From NCBI RefSeq assembly GCF_041595635.1, contig NZ_JBFHJW010000011.1:17716-81715 (forward strand): a stretch of DNA of 64,000 nt. Direction: 5' to 3'. How positions within the stretch are numbered: position 1 is the first letter of the stretch; each line of letters starts with the position of its first letter. The position numbers and the translations under genes are program-made. The notes under the pieces are model-generated. The model searched no databases. It worked only from the letters and a program-made list of their open reading frames with translations, and was not told the origin of the DNA. This DNA is from Labilibaculum sp041595635 (GTDB lineage: Bacteria; Bacteroidota; Bacteroidia; Bacteroidales; Marinifilaceae). Positions 25,842 to 33,913 of the stretch are shown one piece after another.

Positions 25842-27209
25842 TTACTTAAAATACTGTGACAATTCATTCTCTAATTGAAAGAAAGTAATGGGAACAGCAA
25901 TGGTTTTTAGGGAAGGATCGATAAGAAACATACTAGGTGTTACATAAATATTAAACTGATTGGCGAGGCTACCATTGAGCCCTTGTGTATCGCAAGCATT
26001 CACCCATGGATAATAATTCTGAGACACCATTTCGCGCCAATAATTTAGGTTACTATCCAAAGATACAGCAACCACCTCAAGGCCTAAATCATGATATTCA
26101 GGATACAAATCTCTTATTTGTTCAAGCATCTCTTTACTATGAATACAAGTCCCCGACCAAACAACTAGTAAGGTTAAATCGCTATTCACATCCGATAAAG
26201 ATTGAATACGAATGTCTAATGAATTCTTTAAGTCAACATCTGGAACCAACCAACCCGCCTTATTATTGCGCGAATTTCGAATTCTATTTTGGATAATTCT
26301 ATTGGCTAAAACATATTCACAAGTATTTAGTACTTTATAGGAATCAACAACAATTTGGCGCATTTGCGGATATTCGTGCTCGGGGTAACGAATCATTAAA
26401 TAATTGGCCAGATATTTTTGAGAGCTAGGCTCCAACTCTGTGAGCCAAAACAATTTTCCAATTGCATCGCTAATCTTCTTATAATTTTCGTTTTCTAACA
26501 GCTCATCGATTTTTTGCGATTGCAAATACTTTCCAATTTTCTCGTAGTAAATAGGCGTAGCCTGCAATACTGTATCTGTAAAAGCAAAGTAATCGAAAAA
26601 ATGTTTTTGATAGTACTCATCGTATTTTAGTCCTTTTTGCTTTAAATTGGGAAGCAATTCCTGCTGTGCTAAAGCCATTCGTACCGACCATGAATCGAAA
26701 TGATTTCGCCAGAGTTCTTTAAGGAGGTTTCTTTTCTCTTTTTGCACTTTGGCAAATTGAGTGTGCAAATCTTTAAAGGAAGAATCCTGCTCGTTCATTT
26801 TCTCCAATGTCTCCCTAATCTCAGTCATTTTACTGTTCCTAATTTCAAATTCAGACAGATAGTACTGAAATTGATTATTTTCATCTTCTTCAGGAAAACG
26901 AAGCTCTCCAACTTCAGGCTTCCCAATAAGTGAAAAATGAAAATCTGCTTTCGATATTAAAAAATCAATTTTACCTAGTTTGCCTGATAATCGATAGAAA
27001 CCATAATCTCCGTTCCACGAAATACTAAGCAATCCATTCTCATTAACCTCGGCCTGATCAACAACATAAACACCACCTTCATCGCCACGCAAAAGTAAAA
27101 ACTGCTCTTTCTTGCAATCAGGCATTTCAGCAATCAATTTAAGTTGTCGTTGTCCGAAAACATTCTGTGCTAATAGTGCAAAAAGAAATACTAGAATTTT
27201 TTTATTCAT
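25842..27209 (-). CDS. exported thioredoxin-fold protein (TlpA/DUF4369-like) with CxxS active site
   Basis: The start at 27209 (455 residues) begins a good signal peptide (MNKKILVFLFALLAQNVFGQ); an ATG five codons upstream is possible. The N-terminal part resembles the beta-rich DUF4369-type domain of Bacteroidota redox proteins, then comes a long helical middle. The C-terminal thioredoxin-like domain starts near residue 320, with LLVVWSGTCIHSKEMLEQI. The active-site pair is C-I-H-S, not CxxC, so it cannot form the usual intramolecular disulfide. It may act as an isomerase-like or binding protein. The cis-Pro motif YVTPSMFLID is present. It is exported to the periplasm and stands alone. Confidence 0.78.
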   Translation of the reverse strand: MNKKILVFLFALLAQNVFGQRQLKLIAEMPDCKKEQFLLLRGDEGGVYVVDQAEVNENGLLSISWNGDYGFYRLSGKLGKIDFLISKADFHFSLIGKPEVGELRFPEEDENNQFQYYLSEFEIRNSKMTEIRETLEKMNEQDSSFKDLHTQFAKVQKEKRNLLKELWRNHFDSWSVRMALAQQELLPNLKQKGLKYDEYYQKHFFDYFAFTDTVLQATPIYYEKIGKYLQSQKIDELLENENYKKISDAIGKLFWLTELEPSSQKYLANYLMIRYPEHEYPQMRQIVVDSYKVLNTCEYVLANRIIQNRIRNSRNNKAGWLVPDVDLKNSLDIRIQSLSDVNSDLTLLVVWSGTCIHSKEMLEQIRDLYPEYHDLGLEVVAVSLDSNLNYWREMVSQNYYPWVNACDTQGLNGSLANQFNIYVTPSMFLIDPSLKTIAVPITFFQLENELSQYFK

Positions 27210-27555
27210 GAATAGTAAGCTCATCCTTATATAATTTTATCTCCAAACAATTCGTATCAGCTAGTAAGAAATTAAAACGCACTTACTTTTAGTCTAGTAC
27301 ATAAAACCTTTACTTTTTTATATTTTCACCTGTAGTATTTTATTCCCTAAAAACCTATTTAATCGTTGCTATAACCAATTATCTTCTCAATTAACACTTT
27401 AAGTCGCATTTCCGATATCTAGACTATAAAGATACATATTCTTCTAATGGAAGACCACAGCTTAGTTACAATTAACAGTGGAGATGAAATATTTCGTGAA
27501 AATGATTTTTTTAGATTCTAATTATTTTCTGTAAATTTAGAATTGTTATTTCACC
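27210..27555. other. intergenic region upstream of the fourth tRNA-Lys
   Basis: This 346-bp AT-rich region contains no gene. TAAATTTA at 27532-27539, one base off TAnnTTTG, is the likely -7 of the tRNA. Confidence 0.45.
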
Positions 27556-27631
27556 GATTCCTTAGCTCAGCTGGCAGAGCACAACACTTTTAATGTTGGG
27601 GTCCTGGGTTCGAACCCCAGAGGGATCACCA
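27556..27631 (+). tRNA. tRNA-Lys (anticodon UUU), copy 4, CCA encoded
   Basis: The body equals the 19.8-20.1 kb copies except for one D-loop base (GGCA instead of GGTA). The discriminator A is at 27628 and CCA is encoded at 27629-27631. It stands alone, 7.5 kb from the array. Confidence 0.96.
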
Positions 27632-27636
27632 ATAAG

Positions 27637-27665
27637 AACCACCAGATTAGTCTTGGTGGTTTTTC
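27637..27665 (+). terminator. intrinsic terminator after tRNA-Lys copy 4
   Basis: AACCACCA (27637-27644) pairs with TGGTGGTT (27654-27661) and a T run follows. The stem core matches the terminator after the tandem array, so this tRNA and its terminator were probably copied together. Confidence 0.85.
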
Positions 27666-27788
27666 TGTTTTAGACAAGAGATAGAGCAAAAGTTCACTCA
27701 CAAACATTTTACTTATCTTTCAACGAATAATTTCAAAACAGATGCAACGCATGTTTCCTGCTTTCGTCATTAGAATAGAAATTGATTA

Positions 27789-28352
27789 ATGAGCTCATTG
27801 TATAAGAACATTCATCAGGATTTAATTGAGCTTTGCCGAAAAAACAAAGCCAAAGCTCAAAGTAAAATCTACAAATTGTACTACAAAGCAATGTACAATT
27901 CATCTTTACGGATTGTAAAAAATCCTGCGGAAGCTGAAGACATTATGCAAGAAGCTTTTCTATCAGCATTTAAAAACATTAAAAAATACAAAGGAGAAGT
28001 TAGTTTTGGAGCTTGGCTGAAAAAAATTGTTGTGAATCGTTCTTTAGATCATTTAAAAAAGAAAAAGCTTGATTTATTTCCACTTGACAACGAAATTTAT
28101 AAGTTATCCGAAGAAACAAATGATGAGAACTTCGAATTTTCCGAAGCACAAATTAAACTCGTTACAAAAGCAATCGACTTGCTCCCTAGAGGTTATGGAA
28201 TTATTTTGAATCTTTATTTACTGGAAGGATACGATCATGAGGAAATAGGACAAATACTACACATTAGTTCCTCCACTTCCCGATCGCAATATTTAAGAGC
28301 AAAAAAGAAATTAATTCAAATTGTTTCTGATAATGAAAAACAAAAAATGTAA
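27789..28352 (+). CDS. ECF-type RNA polymerase sigma factor
   Basis: The 187-residue product has sigma region 2 (about residues 25-95: YKAMYNSSLRIVKNPAEAED, then MQEAFLSAF and FGAWLKKIVVNRSLDHLKKK) and region 4 (about 125-180: LLPRGYGIILNLYLLEGYDH, then EEIGQILHISSSTSRSQYLR). It directs RNA polymerase to a specific regulon, probably envelope stress. Two bp after its stop begins a membrane protein likely to act as its anti-sigma factor, and a secreted beta-repeat protein follows. Confidence 0.92.
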   Translation: MSSLYKNIHQDLIELCRKNKAKAQSKIYKLYYKAMYNSSLRIVKNPAEAEDIMQEAFLSAFKNIKKYKGEVSFGAWLKKIVVNRSLDHLKKKKLDLFPLDNEIYKLSEETNDENFEFSEAQIKLVTKAIDLLPRGYGIILNLYLLEGYDHEEIGQILHISSSTSRSQYLRAKKKLIQIVSDNEKQKM

Positions 28353-28354
28353 TT

Positions 28355-28900
28355 ATGAAAGAATGGGAAGATTTTTTCAGGAAACATCGCGAAACCTTTG
28401 ATGATTCAGAACCGTCAGAAGATCATTTTAATCGTTTTCTTACAAAATTAGATCATCAGAAAAAAAAGAAGGTATTTGAAGGGCTTCCAAACTTTTTAAA
28501 AGTAGCAGTAATCATTATTTTTGTATTCTTTTCGGGAATCATAGGCTATCAAATCAGAAACCAACAAAACAATCGTTTCGGGCTAGGAGCTGTATCGTCT
28601 GAATATAAAGAAGTTGAACTATTTTACACAAGCAACATTAACAATCAACTAGGAGTGCTTGAGCAAATGGGAAGTTTTGATAAAAAACAACATCAATCCA
28701 TTCTAAAGGAGGAATTAAAAGACATGGATAACCGATATGCACAACTTAAAAAAGAGCTAAAATTACATCCCGATGATGATAGAGTTATTCATGCAATGAT
28801 TGAATACTATCAGGTTAAAACAGACGTTTTAAGTCGTATTATTGAACAGTTGTATCAAATAAAAAAAGAAAACAGAAATAAATTGAATACAATAATCTAA
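28355..28900 (+). CDS. single-pass membrane protein, probable anti-sigma factor
   Basis: The 181-residue product has a soluble N-terminus of about 48 residues, one membrane helix (about 50-66, FLKVAVIIIFVFFSGIIGYQ) and a charged helical C-terminal part. It starts 2 bp after the ECF sigma gene, suggesting translational coupling and the usual sigma/anti-sigma pairing. No zinc-finger HxxxCxxC anti-sigma motif is present, so the assignment rests on position and topology. Confidence 0.7.
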   Translation: MKEWEDFFRKHRETFDDSEPSEDHFNRFLTKLDHQKKKKVFEGLPNFLKVAVIIIFVFFSGIIGYQIRNQQNNRFGLGAVSSEYKEVELFYTSNINNQLGVLEQMGSFDKKQHQSILKEELKDMDNRYAQLKKELKLHPDDDRVIHAMIEYYQVKTDVLSRIIEQLYQIKKENRNKLNTII

Positions 28901-28947
28901 GAAACAAAATCGTATAAATTCAAAAAATACAGCCTAAATAAAAGAAC

Positions 28948-30009
28948 ATGAAGACATCACAATTCTCAATTTCCACTTTCCTATTTGTTTTTCTGCTTGG
29001 AGCAGCTACAAACGCCTTTGCTTTAGACGATTACAAAAAACAAATTAAAGAAGTATTTCCTGTTACAACAGCGAGCGAATTCAACATCAGCAACAAGTAC
29101 GGAGATATCAATATCAAGAATTGGGATGCCGATTCTATATCAATTAATGTGATCATTACGGTAGAAAGCTCCAGCGAAGATAAAGCCAAATCACTCTTCA
29201 ACAATATCAGCATAAAACTAAATAAATTCGGCGATAAAATAAAGGCAATTACCGAGATGTCACATCAATTCAAAACAGGTCATAAATTCGATATCAATTA
29301 TGAAATTTTAATGCCCAATTACATTAAAATGGATGTTTCGAATAAGTTTGGAAATATTTACATCAACAGCTTGCGTGCGACCACAAACATCAATTTAAGT
29401 TATGGAAATTTACAGGGAGGAAGCTTTTTGTATCCAGAACAAAAACCAGTAAGTACAATTAACCTAAGCTATGCAAAAGCAAGCATCGATGAATGCAATC
29501 GCACAAAATTAACCCTTAAGTATTCCAAAATGAATATTGGAAGCAGCAAAGCTTTGGTAGTAGTGAGTCGTTACTCTAAATTGCACTTGGACAACAACGA
29601 AACACTTATTGCAGATAGCAAATATGATGCTTTTAATGTTCTTAATACCAATACTTTTATTATTAGTATGGCGCAATATTCCGATTTTAAAATTGAAAAT
29701 ATAAACGACAATTTAGAATTGAACCTTCGTTACGGCAACTGTAAGGTTGAGAATGTGTCTAGAAACTTCGAATCCATTAAGATCGATAATCAATACGTTG
29801 CCAGCAAAATTTCCATTGAAGAAGGTGCGAATTACTCATTGGAAGCAGAAACAAAATATTGTGGCATCAGTTACCCCGAAAATGCACAAGTTCTTGAAAA
29901 AATAGTGAACAAATCAGAAACTTCACTTAAGGTGCTTGTAGGAGATTCAAGTACTCCAAAAGGAAAAGTTCAAATCACTAGTGAATATGGTAATGTTAGT
30001 CTTAAATAG
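28948..30009 (+). CDS. exported beta-repeat protein, DUF4097-like
   Basis: The 353-residue product has a signal peptide (about residues 1-25, ending NAFA). The mature part is rich in short beta-strand repeats of the type NKYGDINIKNWDADSISINV, NKFGNIYINSL and SYGNLQGG. These recall DUF4097 or adhesin-like beta-solenoid proteins often encoded after ECF sigma pairs in Bacteroidota. It should be periplasmic or surface-associated. It is the third gene of the sigma operon, 47 bp after the membrane protein, so it may be the regulated output or sensor. Function unknown. Confidence 0.75.
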   Translation: MKTSQFSISTFLFVFLLGAATNAFALDDYKKQIKEVFPVTTASEFNISNKYGDINIKNWDADSISINVIITVESSSEDKAKSLFNNISIKLNKFGDKIKAITEMSHQFKTGHKFDINYEILMPNYIKMDVSNKFGNIYINSLRATTNINLSYGNLQGGSFLYPEQKPVSTINLSYAKASIDECNRTKLTLKYSKMNIGSSKALVVVSRYSKLHLDNNETLIADSKYDAFNVLNTNTFIISMAQYSDFKIENINDNLELNLRYGNCKVENVSRNFESIKIDNQYVASKISIEEGANYSLEAETKYCGISYPENAQVLEKIVNKSETSLKVLVGDSSTPKGKVQITSEYGNVSLK

Positions 30010-30029
30010 ACAAATCAACAAAATACAGT

Positions 30030-30060
30030 TCCCTCTTTGCCAAGCAAAGGGGGATTTTTT
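30030..30060 (+). terminator. intrinsic terminator of the ECF sigma operon
   Basis: CCCTCTTTGC (30031-30040) pairs with GCAAAGGGGG (30044-30053, one G-U pair) around a CAA loop, then ATTTTTT. It lies about 20 bp after the last stop codon. Confidence 0.85.
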
Positions 30061-30155
30061 AATTAAAAAAGACCTATCCTGTAAAAAATAAGTTCCTTTT
30101 TAGGTCGAAATAATCCATAATATTGTAATTTTATCCAGAATTATAAAAAACTAAA

Positions 30156-31928
30156 ATGACTGTTGCTGAAAGAGTAAACGCCTTGCGTTCTTTATTACAT
30201 GAAAAAGATATTCATGGTTATATAATTACAAGTTCGGATCCTCACATGAGTGAGTATGTTCCCGACAGATGGAAAACAAGACAATGGTTATCCGGATTTA
30301 CAGGCTCAGCTGGAACACTAGTTATCACCCAGGAAAACGCTGGTCTTTGGACCGATTCGAGATATTTTCTTCAGGCAGAAGAACAGTTAGCTGGCAGTGG
30401 CATCACCCTCTATAAAATGGGTACTCCAGGTACGCCCTCTCTTCACCAATGGCTCTCGAAAGAACTTCCTTTGAACCCAAATGTAGGATTTGATGGATTT
30501 TGTTTTTCGGTTGCTCAAACAAGAGAATTAAAAATACAATTAGGAGGTTTAGGCATTCATATTGTTGAAGAATACGATCTTGTTAATGAAATTTGGACCG
30601 ACCGACCAGAACTCCCCAATAAATTAATTTTCGATCACGAACTGCGCTATTCTGGCCAAAGCCGATCTGATAAATTGCTAAAAATCCGCAATTATATGAA
30701 GCAATACGATTGTAATTTTCATTTTGTGGGTAGTTTAGATGATATCGCATGGATATTTAATCTTAGGGGAAGTGATATTGACTATAACCCTCTGGCACTA
30801 GCTTATGCCTTAATAGGCACCGAATCGGCCACTCTTTACCTTTGCGAAGAAAACATCTCCAATGACTTGGTTAAAAAATTAGCTAGCGAAGAAATTCACA
30901 TTTCTGATTACTCGAAAATATGTAATGATTTAATGGAGTTACAAGGATCGTCGAGTGTTCTTCTCGATGCCAACAGAACCAATTTAAACATTTTCAATTC
31001 CATAAGTGCCAATATTCACGAAAGGGAGAATCCTTCGCAATTGCTGAAGAGTGTTAAAAATGAAGTTGAGATTGATGGCATGAAAAAGGCCATGAACAAA
31101 GATGGTGTAGCTTTGGCTCAATTCTACTACTGGCTAGAAAAAAACATTGGGAAAACTAAAATTACCGAATTCACGGTAATGAAAAAATTAAAAGAATTTA
31201 GAGCTCTTCAAGAAAACTTTAAAGGTGAAAGCTTTGGAAGTATTGTTGGCTATAAAGATCATGGTGCACACCCTCACTATTCCACCACCGCCGAAACAGA
31301 TGTAGAATTAAAAGCAGAAGGACTTCTTTTAATTGATTCAGGCGCACAATTTCTCGAAGGAACAACTGATATTACCCGAACCATTCCACTAGGAGAATTA
31401 AACGAAGAGGAAAAAACAGATTTCACTCTTGTATTGAAAGGAATGATTCAATTAGCCATGGCAAAATTCCCCAAGGGAACTTGCGGTCACAATTTAGATA
31501 TTTTGGCACGACAAGCTCTATGGAATAGAGGAAAAAATTACGGTCATGGAACTGGTCATGGTGTAGGATGTTTTATGAATGTTCATGAGGGACCGCAAAG
31601 TATCAGACAAGAAATTAAAGACCAAGCCATACTTACAGGTATGATTACTTCTGATGAACCTGGTTTTTACCGCGATGGATTTTACGGCATACGCCACGAA
31701 AACCTAATTTTATGTTGTGATGATGAAACTACTCAATTTGGTGAATTCTTACGATTTGAAACCATCACCTTGTGTCATTTCGAAACAAAAGGCATTCTTC
31801 CAGAACTATTGACTGCAGAAGAAAAACAATGGCTAAACAAATATCACAAAGAAGTTTACGATAAAATAGCTCCCAAACTAGACGAACAACATCAAATTTG
31901 GCTACTGGAAAAAACAAAAGCAATATAA
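30156..31928 (+). CDS. Xaa-Pro aminopeptidase (M24B, aminopeptidase P)
   Basis: The 590-residue product has the three-domain layout of long aminopeptidase P: two creatinase-N-like domains (about residues 1-310) and the C-terminal pita-bread M24 domain. All five metal ligands can be seen: Asp in LLIDSGAQF, Asp in GTTDITRT, His in GHGTGHGVGCFMNVHEG, Glu in SDEPGFY and Glu in IRHENLI. It removes N-terminal residues ahead of proline and needs two Mn or Co ions. There is no signal peptide, so it is cytoplasmic. Single gene with its own terminator. Confidence 0.94.
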   Translation: MTVAERVNALRSLLHEKDIHGYIITSSDPHMSEYVPDRWKTRQWLSGFTGSAGTLVITQENAGLWTDSRYFLQAEEQLAGSGITLYKMGTPGTPSLHQWLSKELPLNPNVGFDGFCFSVAQTRELKIQLGGLGIHIVEEYDLVNEIWTDRPELPNKLIFDHELRYSGQSRSDKLLKIRNYMKQYDCNFHFVGSLDDIAWIFNLRGSDIDYNPLALAYALIGTESATLYLCEENISNDLVKKLASEEIHISDYSKICNDLMELQGSSSVLLDANRTNLNIFNSISANIHERENPSQLLKSVKNEVEIDGMKKAMNKDGVALAQFYYWLEKNIGKTKITEFTVMKKLKEFRALQENFKGESFGSIVGYKDHGAHPHYSTTAETDVELKAEGLLLIDSGAQFLEGTTDITRTIPLGELNEEEKTDFTLVLKGMIQLAMAKFPKGTCGHNLDILARQALWNRGKNYGHGTGHGVGCFMNVHEGPQSIRQEIKDQAILTGMITSDEPGFYRDGFYGIRHENLILCCDDETTQFGEFLRFETITLCHFETKGILPELLTAEEKQWLNKYHKEVYDKIAPKLDEQHQIWLLEKTKAI

Positions 31929-31935
31929 ATACAAG

Positions 31936-31963
31936 AAACGCCTCAATAATGAGGCGTTTTTTT
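31936..31963. terminator. bidirectional terminator between convergent genes
   Basis: AAACGCCTC (31936-31944) and GAGGCGTTT (31951-31959) form a perfect 9-bp stem with a 6-nt loop and a long T tract on the plus strand. The stop codon of the convergent YjbQ gene (31962-31964) overlaps this T tract. Confidence 0.9.
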
Positions 31964-32372
31964 ATGAATAAATACTAAGAACAATATTTCTTCGTCCACC
32001 TCTATTTCTAAATTCGCACAAATAAATTCCTTGCCATGTACCCAAACTTAGCTGATGATTTGTTATGGGAATACTAAGATCGGGCCCTAGTAAAGAAGTT
32101 TTTACATGAGCAGGCATATCGTCTGAACCCTCTAAAGTATGAGTGTAATACGACTTATTCTCTGGTACAATACAATCCATAATAGAGTCAAAATCAACAC
32201 GAACCGAAGGATCAGCATTCTCATTTATCGTTAGGGCTGCCGATGTATGCTTTATAAATAAGTTTAAAATTCCAGTTTTTGGCAGATTAGGCAAATGCCC
32301 AAGTATTTCCGAATCAATTAGATGGTAACCTCTACTATAAGCTGGCAACCGAATTTCAAATTGTTGAATCAT
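31962..32372 (-). CDS. YjbQ/UPF0047 family protein
   Basis: I place the start at the ATG 32372-32370 (136 residues, MIQQFEIRLPAYSRGYHLID); a further ATG 10 codons upstream lacks family sequence. The family signature is clear: LFIKHTSAALTINENADPSV near residue 40, then a His-containing middle, and GTWQGIYLCEFRNRGGRRNI at the end. YjbQ proteins have been linked to thiamine-phosphate synthase side activity but their physiological role is unsettled. Cytoplasmic, single gene. Confidence 0.9.
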   Translation of the reverse strand: MIQQFEIRLPAYSRGYHLIDSEILGHLPNLPKTGILNLFIKHTSAALTINENADPSVRVDFDSIMDCIVPENKSYYTHTLEGSDDMPAHVKTSLLGPDLSIPITNHQLSLGTWQGIYLCEFRNRGGRRNIVLSIYS

Positions 32373-32513
32373 AAAGTGTGTATTAAATAAATTATAGTGC
32401 AAGATAATGCATTCAAGAAGATCCTACAAAACAGTTAAATTCCCGTAAGCAAAATATCAAACTCATTCTGAATAATTTACTCACGGGAATAATCTTACCA
32501 ACTAACACAAACA

Positions 32514-32954
32514 CTAATGACGAATGCGAACATTCATTCTTAGGGGACTCTGATCAAACTCCTTTTTAACGCAAGCAATCATCTGTTTCTCGGAAAGATG
32601 ATCTTCCGACTCTATTTTACGAATACGATTCTTAAGCATTGTTTCTTTACTAATATGTTTTGCTAAATGAACTTTTGTTTCGGCAGGACCAAAGAGATAA
32701 ATCTCTTCGGCTTCAACTAAACAATCAGTAATCTTTTCAAAATAATGTTTCAATTGGTGACGTCGTTTTTGGGTTAACTTTGTGGCTGGATTAATAAACT
32801 GATTGCCCATACGGGAATAAGCTTTTGTTTCTCCTTTGAATCGGGCTCGTGATTCGATGCCTGATTCTATTTTTTCAAGCTTAGCACTAGCATCCTGGAT
32901 TGTAATGACATAAGCCTTTTCGGTATCTAACCAAACTCCAATGTTTTTTTTCAT
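32514..32954 (-). CDS. small conserved protein, possibly eRF1/pelota-like domain
   Basis: The 146-residue basic product begins KKNIGVWLDTEKAYVITIQD, a strand pattern like the start of eRF1-type (bacterial or archaeal release-factor-like) middle domains. In its C-terminal half it has EEIYLFGPAETKVHLAKHI followed by DHLSEKQMIACVKKEF. Similar short proteins occur widely in Bacteroidota, annotated hypothetical; the eRF1 comparison is my inference from the G(P)AETK-like turn. No signal peptide. Unusually for this genome it has a strong Shine-Dalgarno sequence 5 bp before the ATG, suggesting high or regulated translation. Confidence 0.6.
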   Translation of the reverse strand: MKKNIGVWLDTEKAYVITIQDASAKLEKIESGIESRARFKGETKAYSRMGNQFINPATKLTQKRRHQLKHYFEKITDCLVEAEEIYLFGPAETKVHLAKHISKETMLKNRIRKIESEDHLSEKQMIACVKKEFDQSPLRMNVRIRH

Positions 32955-32959
32955 TATTG

Positions 32960-32967
32960 CCTCCTTT
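32960..32967 (-). promoter_or_regulatory. strong Shine-Dalgarno sequence AAAGGAGG
   Basis: AAAGGAGG on the minus strand lies 5 bp before the ATG at 32954. Most genes in this window have no such sequence, as usual for Bacteroidota. It confirms the chosen start. Confidence 0.75.
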
Positions 32968-33302
32968 TAATTGAATAAAATCGTAAATGTGATGAAAAGA
33001 TGAAATGTGAGTAAGTAAAATCTGTGATTTAACTTTAGTTGGTAAAACAGCATCGAATGAGATAGTAAAGTGTAACTTCCATAAAGTGTTCAAAATTTTT
33101 CGATCTGTTTTATTCTAGTAGATCTAGACTAAATTTACGAAATTTCTTCACCCTTGTCAATATTAGTTTCTATGTATAGAAGCTATTCATACAATAATAA
33201 GTCAGCCACTTAGATTTAAAAAAAATATTTGTTGACATGAAAAAAATAGAGAATATAGAAAAAGTAAAAATGCACCAAACCTACTGCACACGACTCTGAT
33301 GC
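32968..33302. other. intergenic region upstream of the eRF1-like gene
   Basis: About 335 AT-rich bp. Short dyads occur (TCTAG-TAGAT-CTAGA near 33114, TCTATGTATAGA near 33170). No gene or clear promoter could be assigned. Confidence 0.4.
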
Positions 33303-33334
33303 AATAAAAAACGGGATTCATTTCTGAATCCCGT
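33303..33334 (-). terminator. intrinsic terminator after the ArsC-like gene
   Basis: ACGGGATTCA (33311-33320) and TGAATCCCGT (33325-33334) form a perfect 10-bp stem with a 4-nt loop. On the minus strand it is followed by TTTTTATTG. It lies about 80 bp past the stop of the gene at 33413. Confidence 0.9.
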
Positions 33335-33412
33335 AAGGAGGTAAGGTATATCGTATTTTTTAAAAATTATTCCTTTTTTGTCACGATTAACTAATCAATA
33401 AGATTGATAAGT

Positions 33413-33838
33413 TTAGCTGACAATTTGAAATCTATCCTGCACAAAGCTAAAGCAAATATCATCAATTGCGTTGCAAACAGCATGATAGGCTTGCTGTTTT
33501 ACATTCTCTTCTCCCTCTAATTTCGCAGGATTTGGAAGGTCAAATCCAACAATTTCAGGATCACATTCAAAAGTAGGAATTCGATTCTCAAGTTCTTTGT
33601 CGAGGTATAAAACAAAATCGAAAGCCTTTTCTGAAATCTCACTAATTGTTTTCGACTTGTATTCCGGTATGTCCATTACAGCTTCGGCCATTGCTTTTTG
33701 AGCCATCACCTGAATTCTTCCTTTTTCCAAACCAGCGCTCCATACTTTTAGATGTTTTTTGCCATAGTAGTTCAACCATTTTTCAGCCATTTGGGAACGA
33801 GCCTCATTTTTATCACTAATAACCAATACTTTCTTCAC
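33413..33838 (-). CDS. ArsC/low-molecular-weight phosphatase-like protein lacking the catalytic Cys
   Basis: The 141-residue product aligns with the LMW-phosphatase/thioredoxin-linked ArsC fold. Its P-loop region VLVISDKNEARSQMAEKWLN corresponds to VLFVCxxNxxRSQMAE, but Ser8 (codon AGT) replaces the nucleophilic Cys while R14 and S15 are kept. Downstream, FDLPNPAKLEGEENV corresponds to the general-acid DP loop and carries Asn in place of Asp. Both catalytic residues are therefore gone, so it probably binds an oxyanion or phospho-ligand rather than reducing arsenate or hydrolysing phosphotyrosine. Single gene with its own terminator; no ars genes nearby. Confidence 0.82.
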   Translation of the reverse strand: MKKVLVISDKNEARSQMAEKWLNYYGKKHLKVWSAGLEKGRIQVMAQKAMAEAVMDIPEYKSKTISEISEKAFDFVLYLDKELENRIPTFECDPEIVGFDLPNPAKLEGEENVKQQAYHAVCNAIDDICFSFVQDRFQIVS

Positions 33839-33913
33839 AATTCAATCTTTTACTATTTTTTGAAACAAATGTATAACAACGCCAACAAAGGAAATAACTT
33901 ACAGAAAACTTGG

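Noticed and set aside
33237..33299. A 20-residue open frame starting MKKIENIEKVKMH
   Set aside because: Too short, no family sequence and no partner. It is probably chance in AT-rich DNA upstream of a minus-strand terminator.
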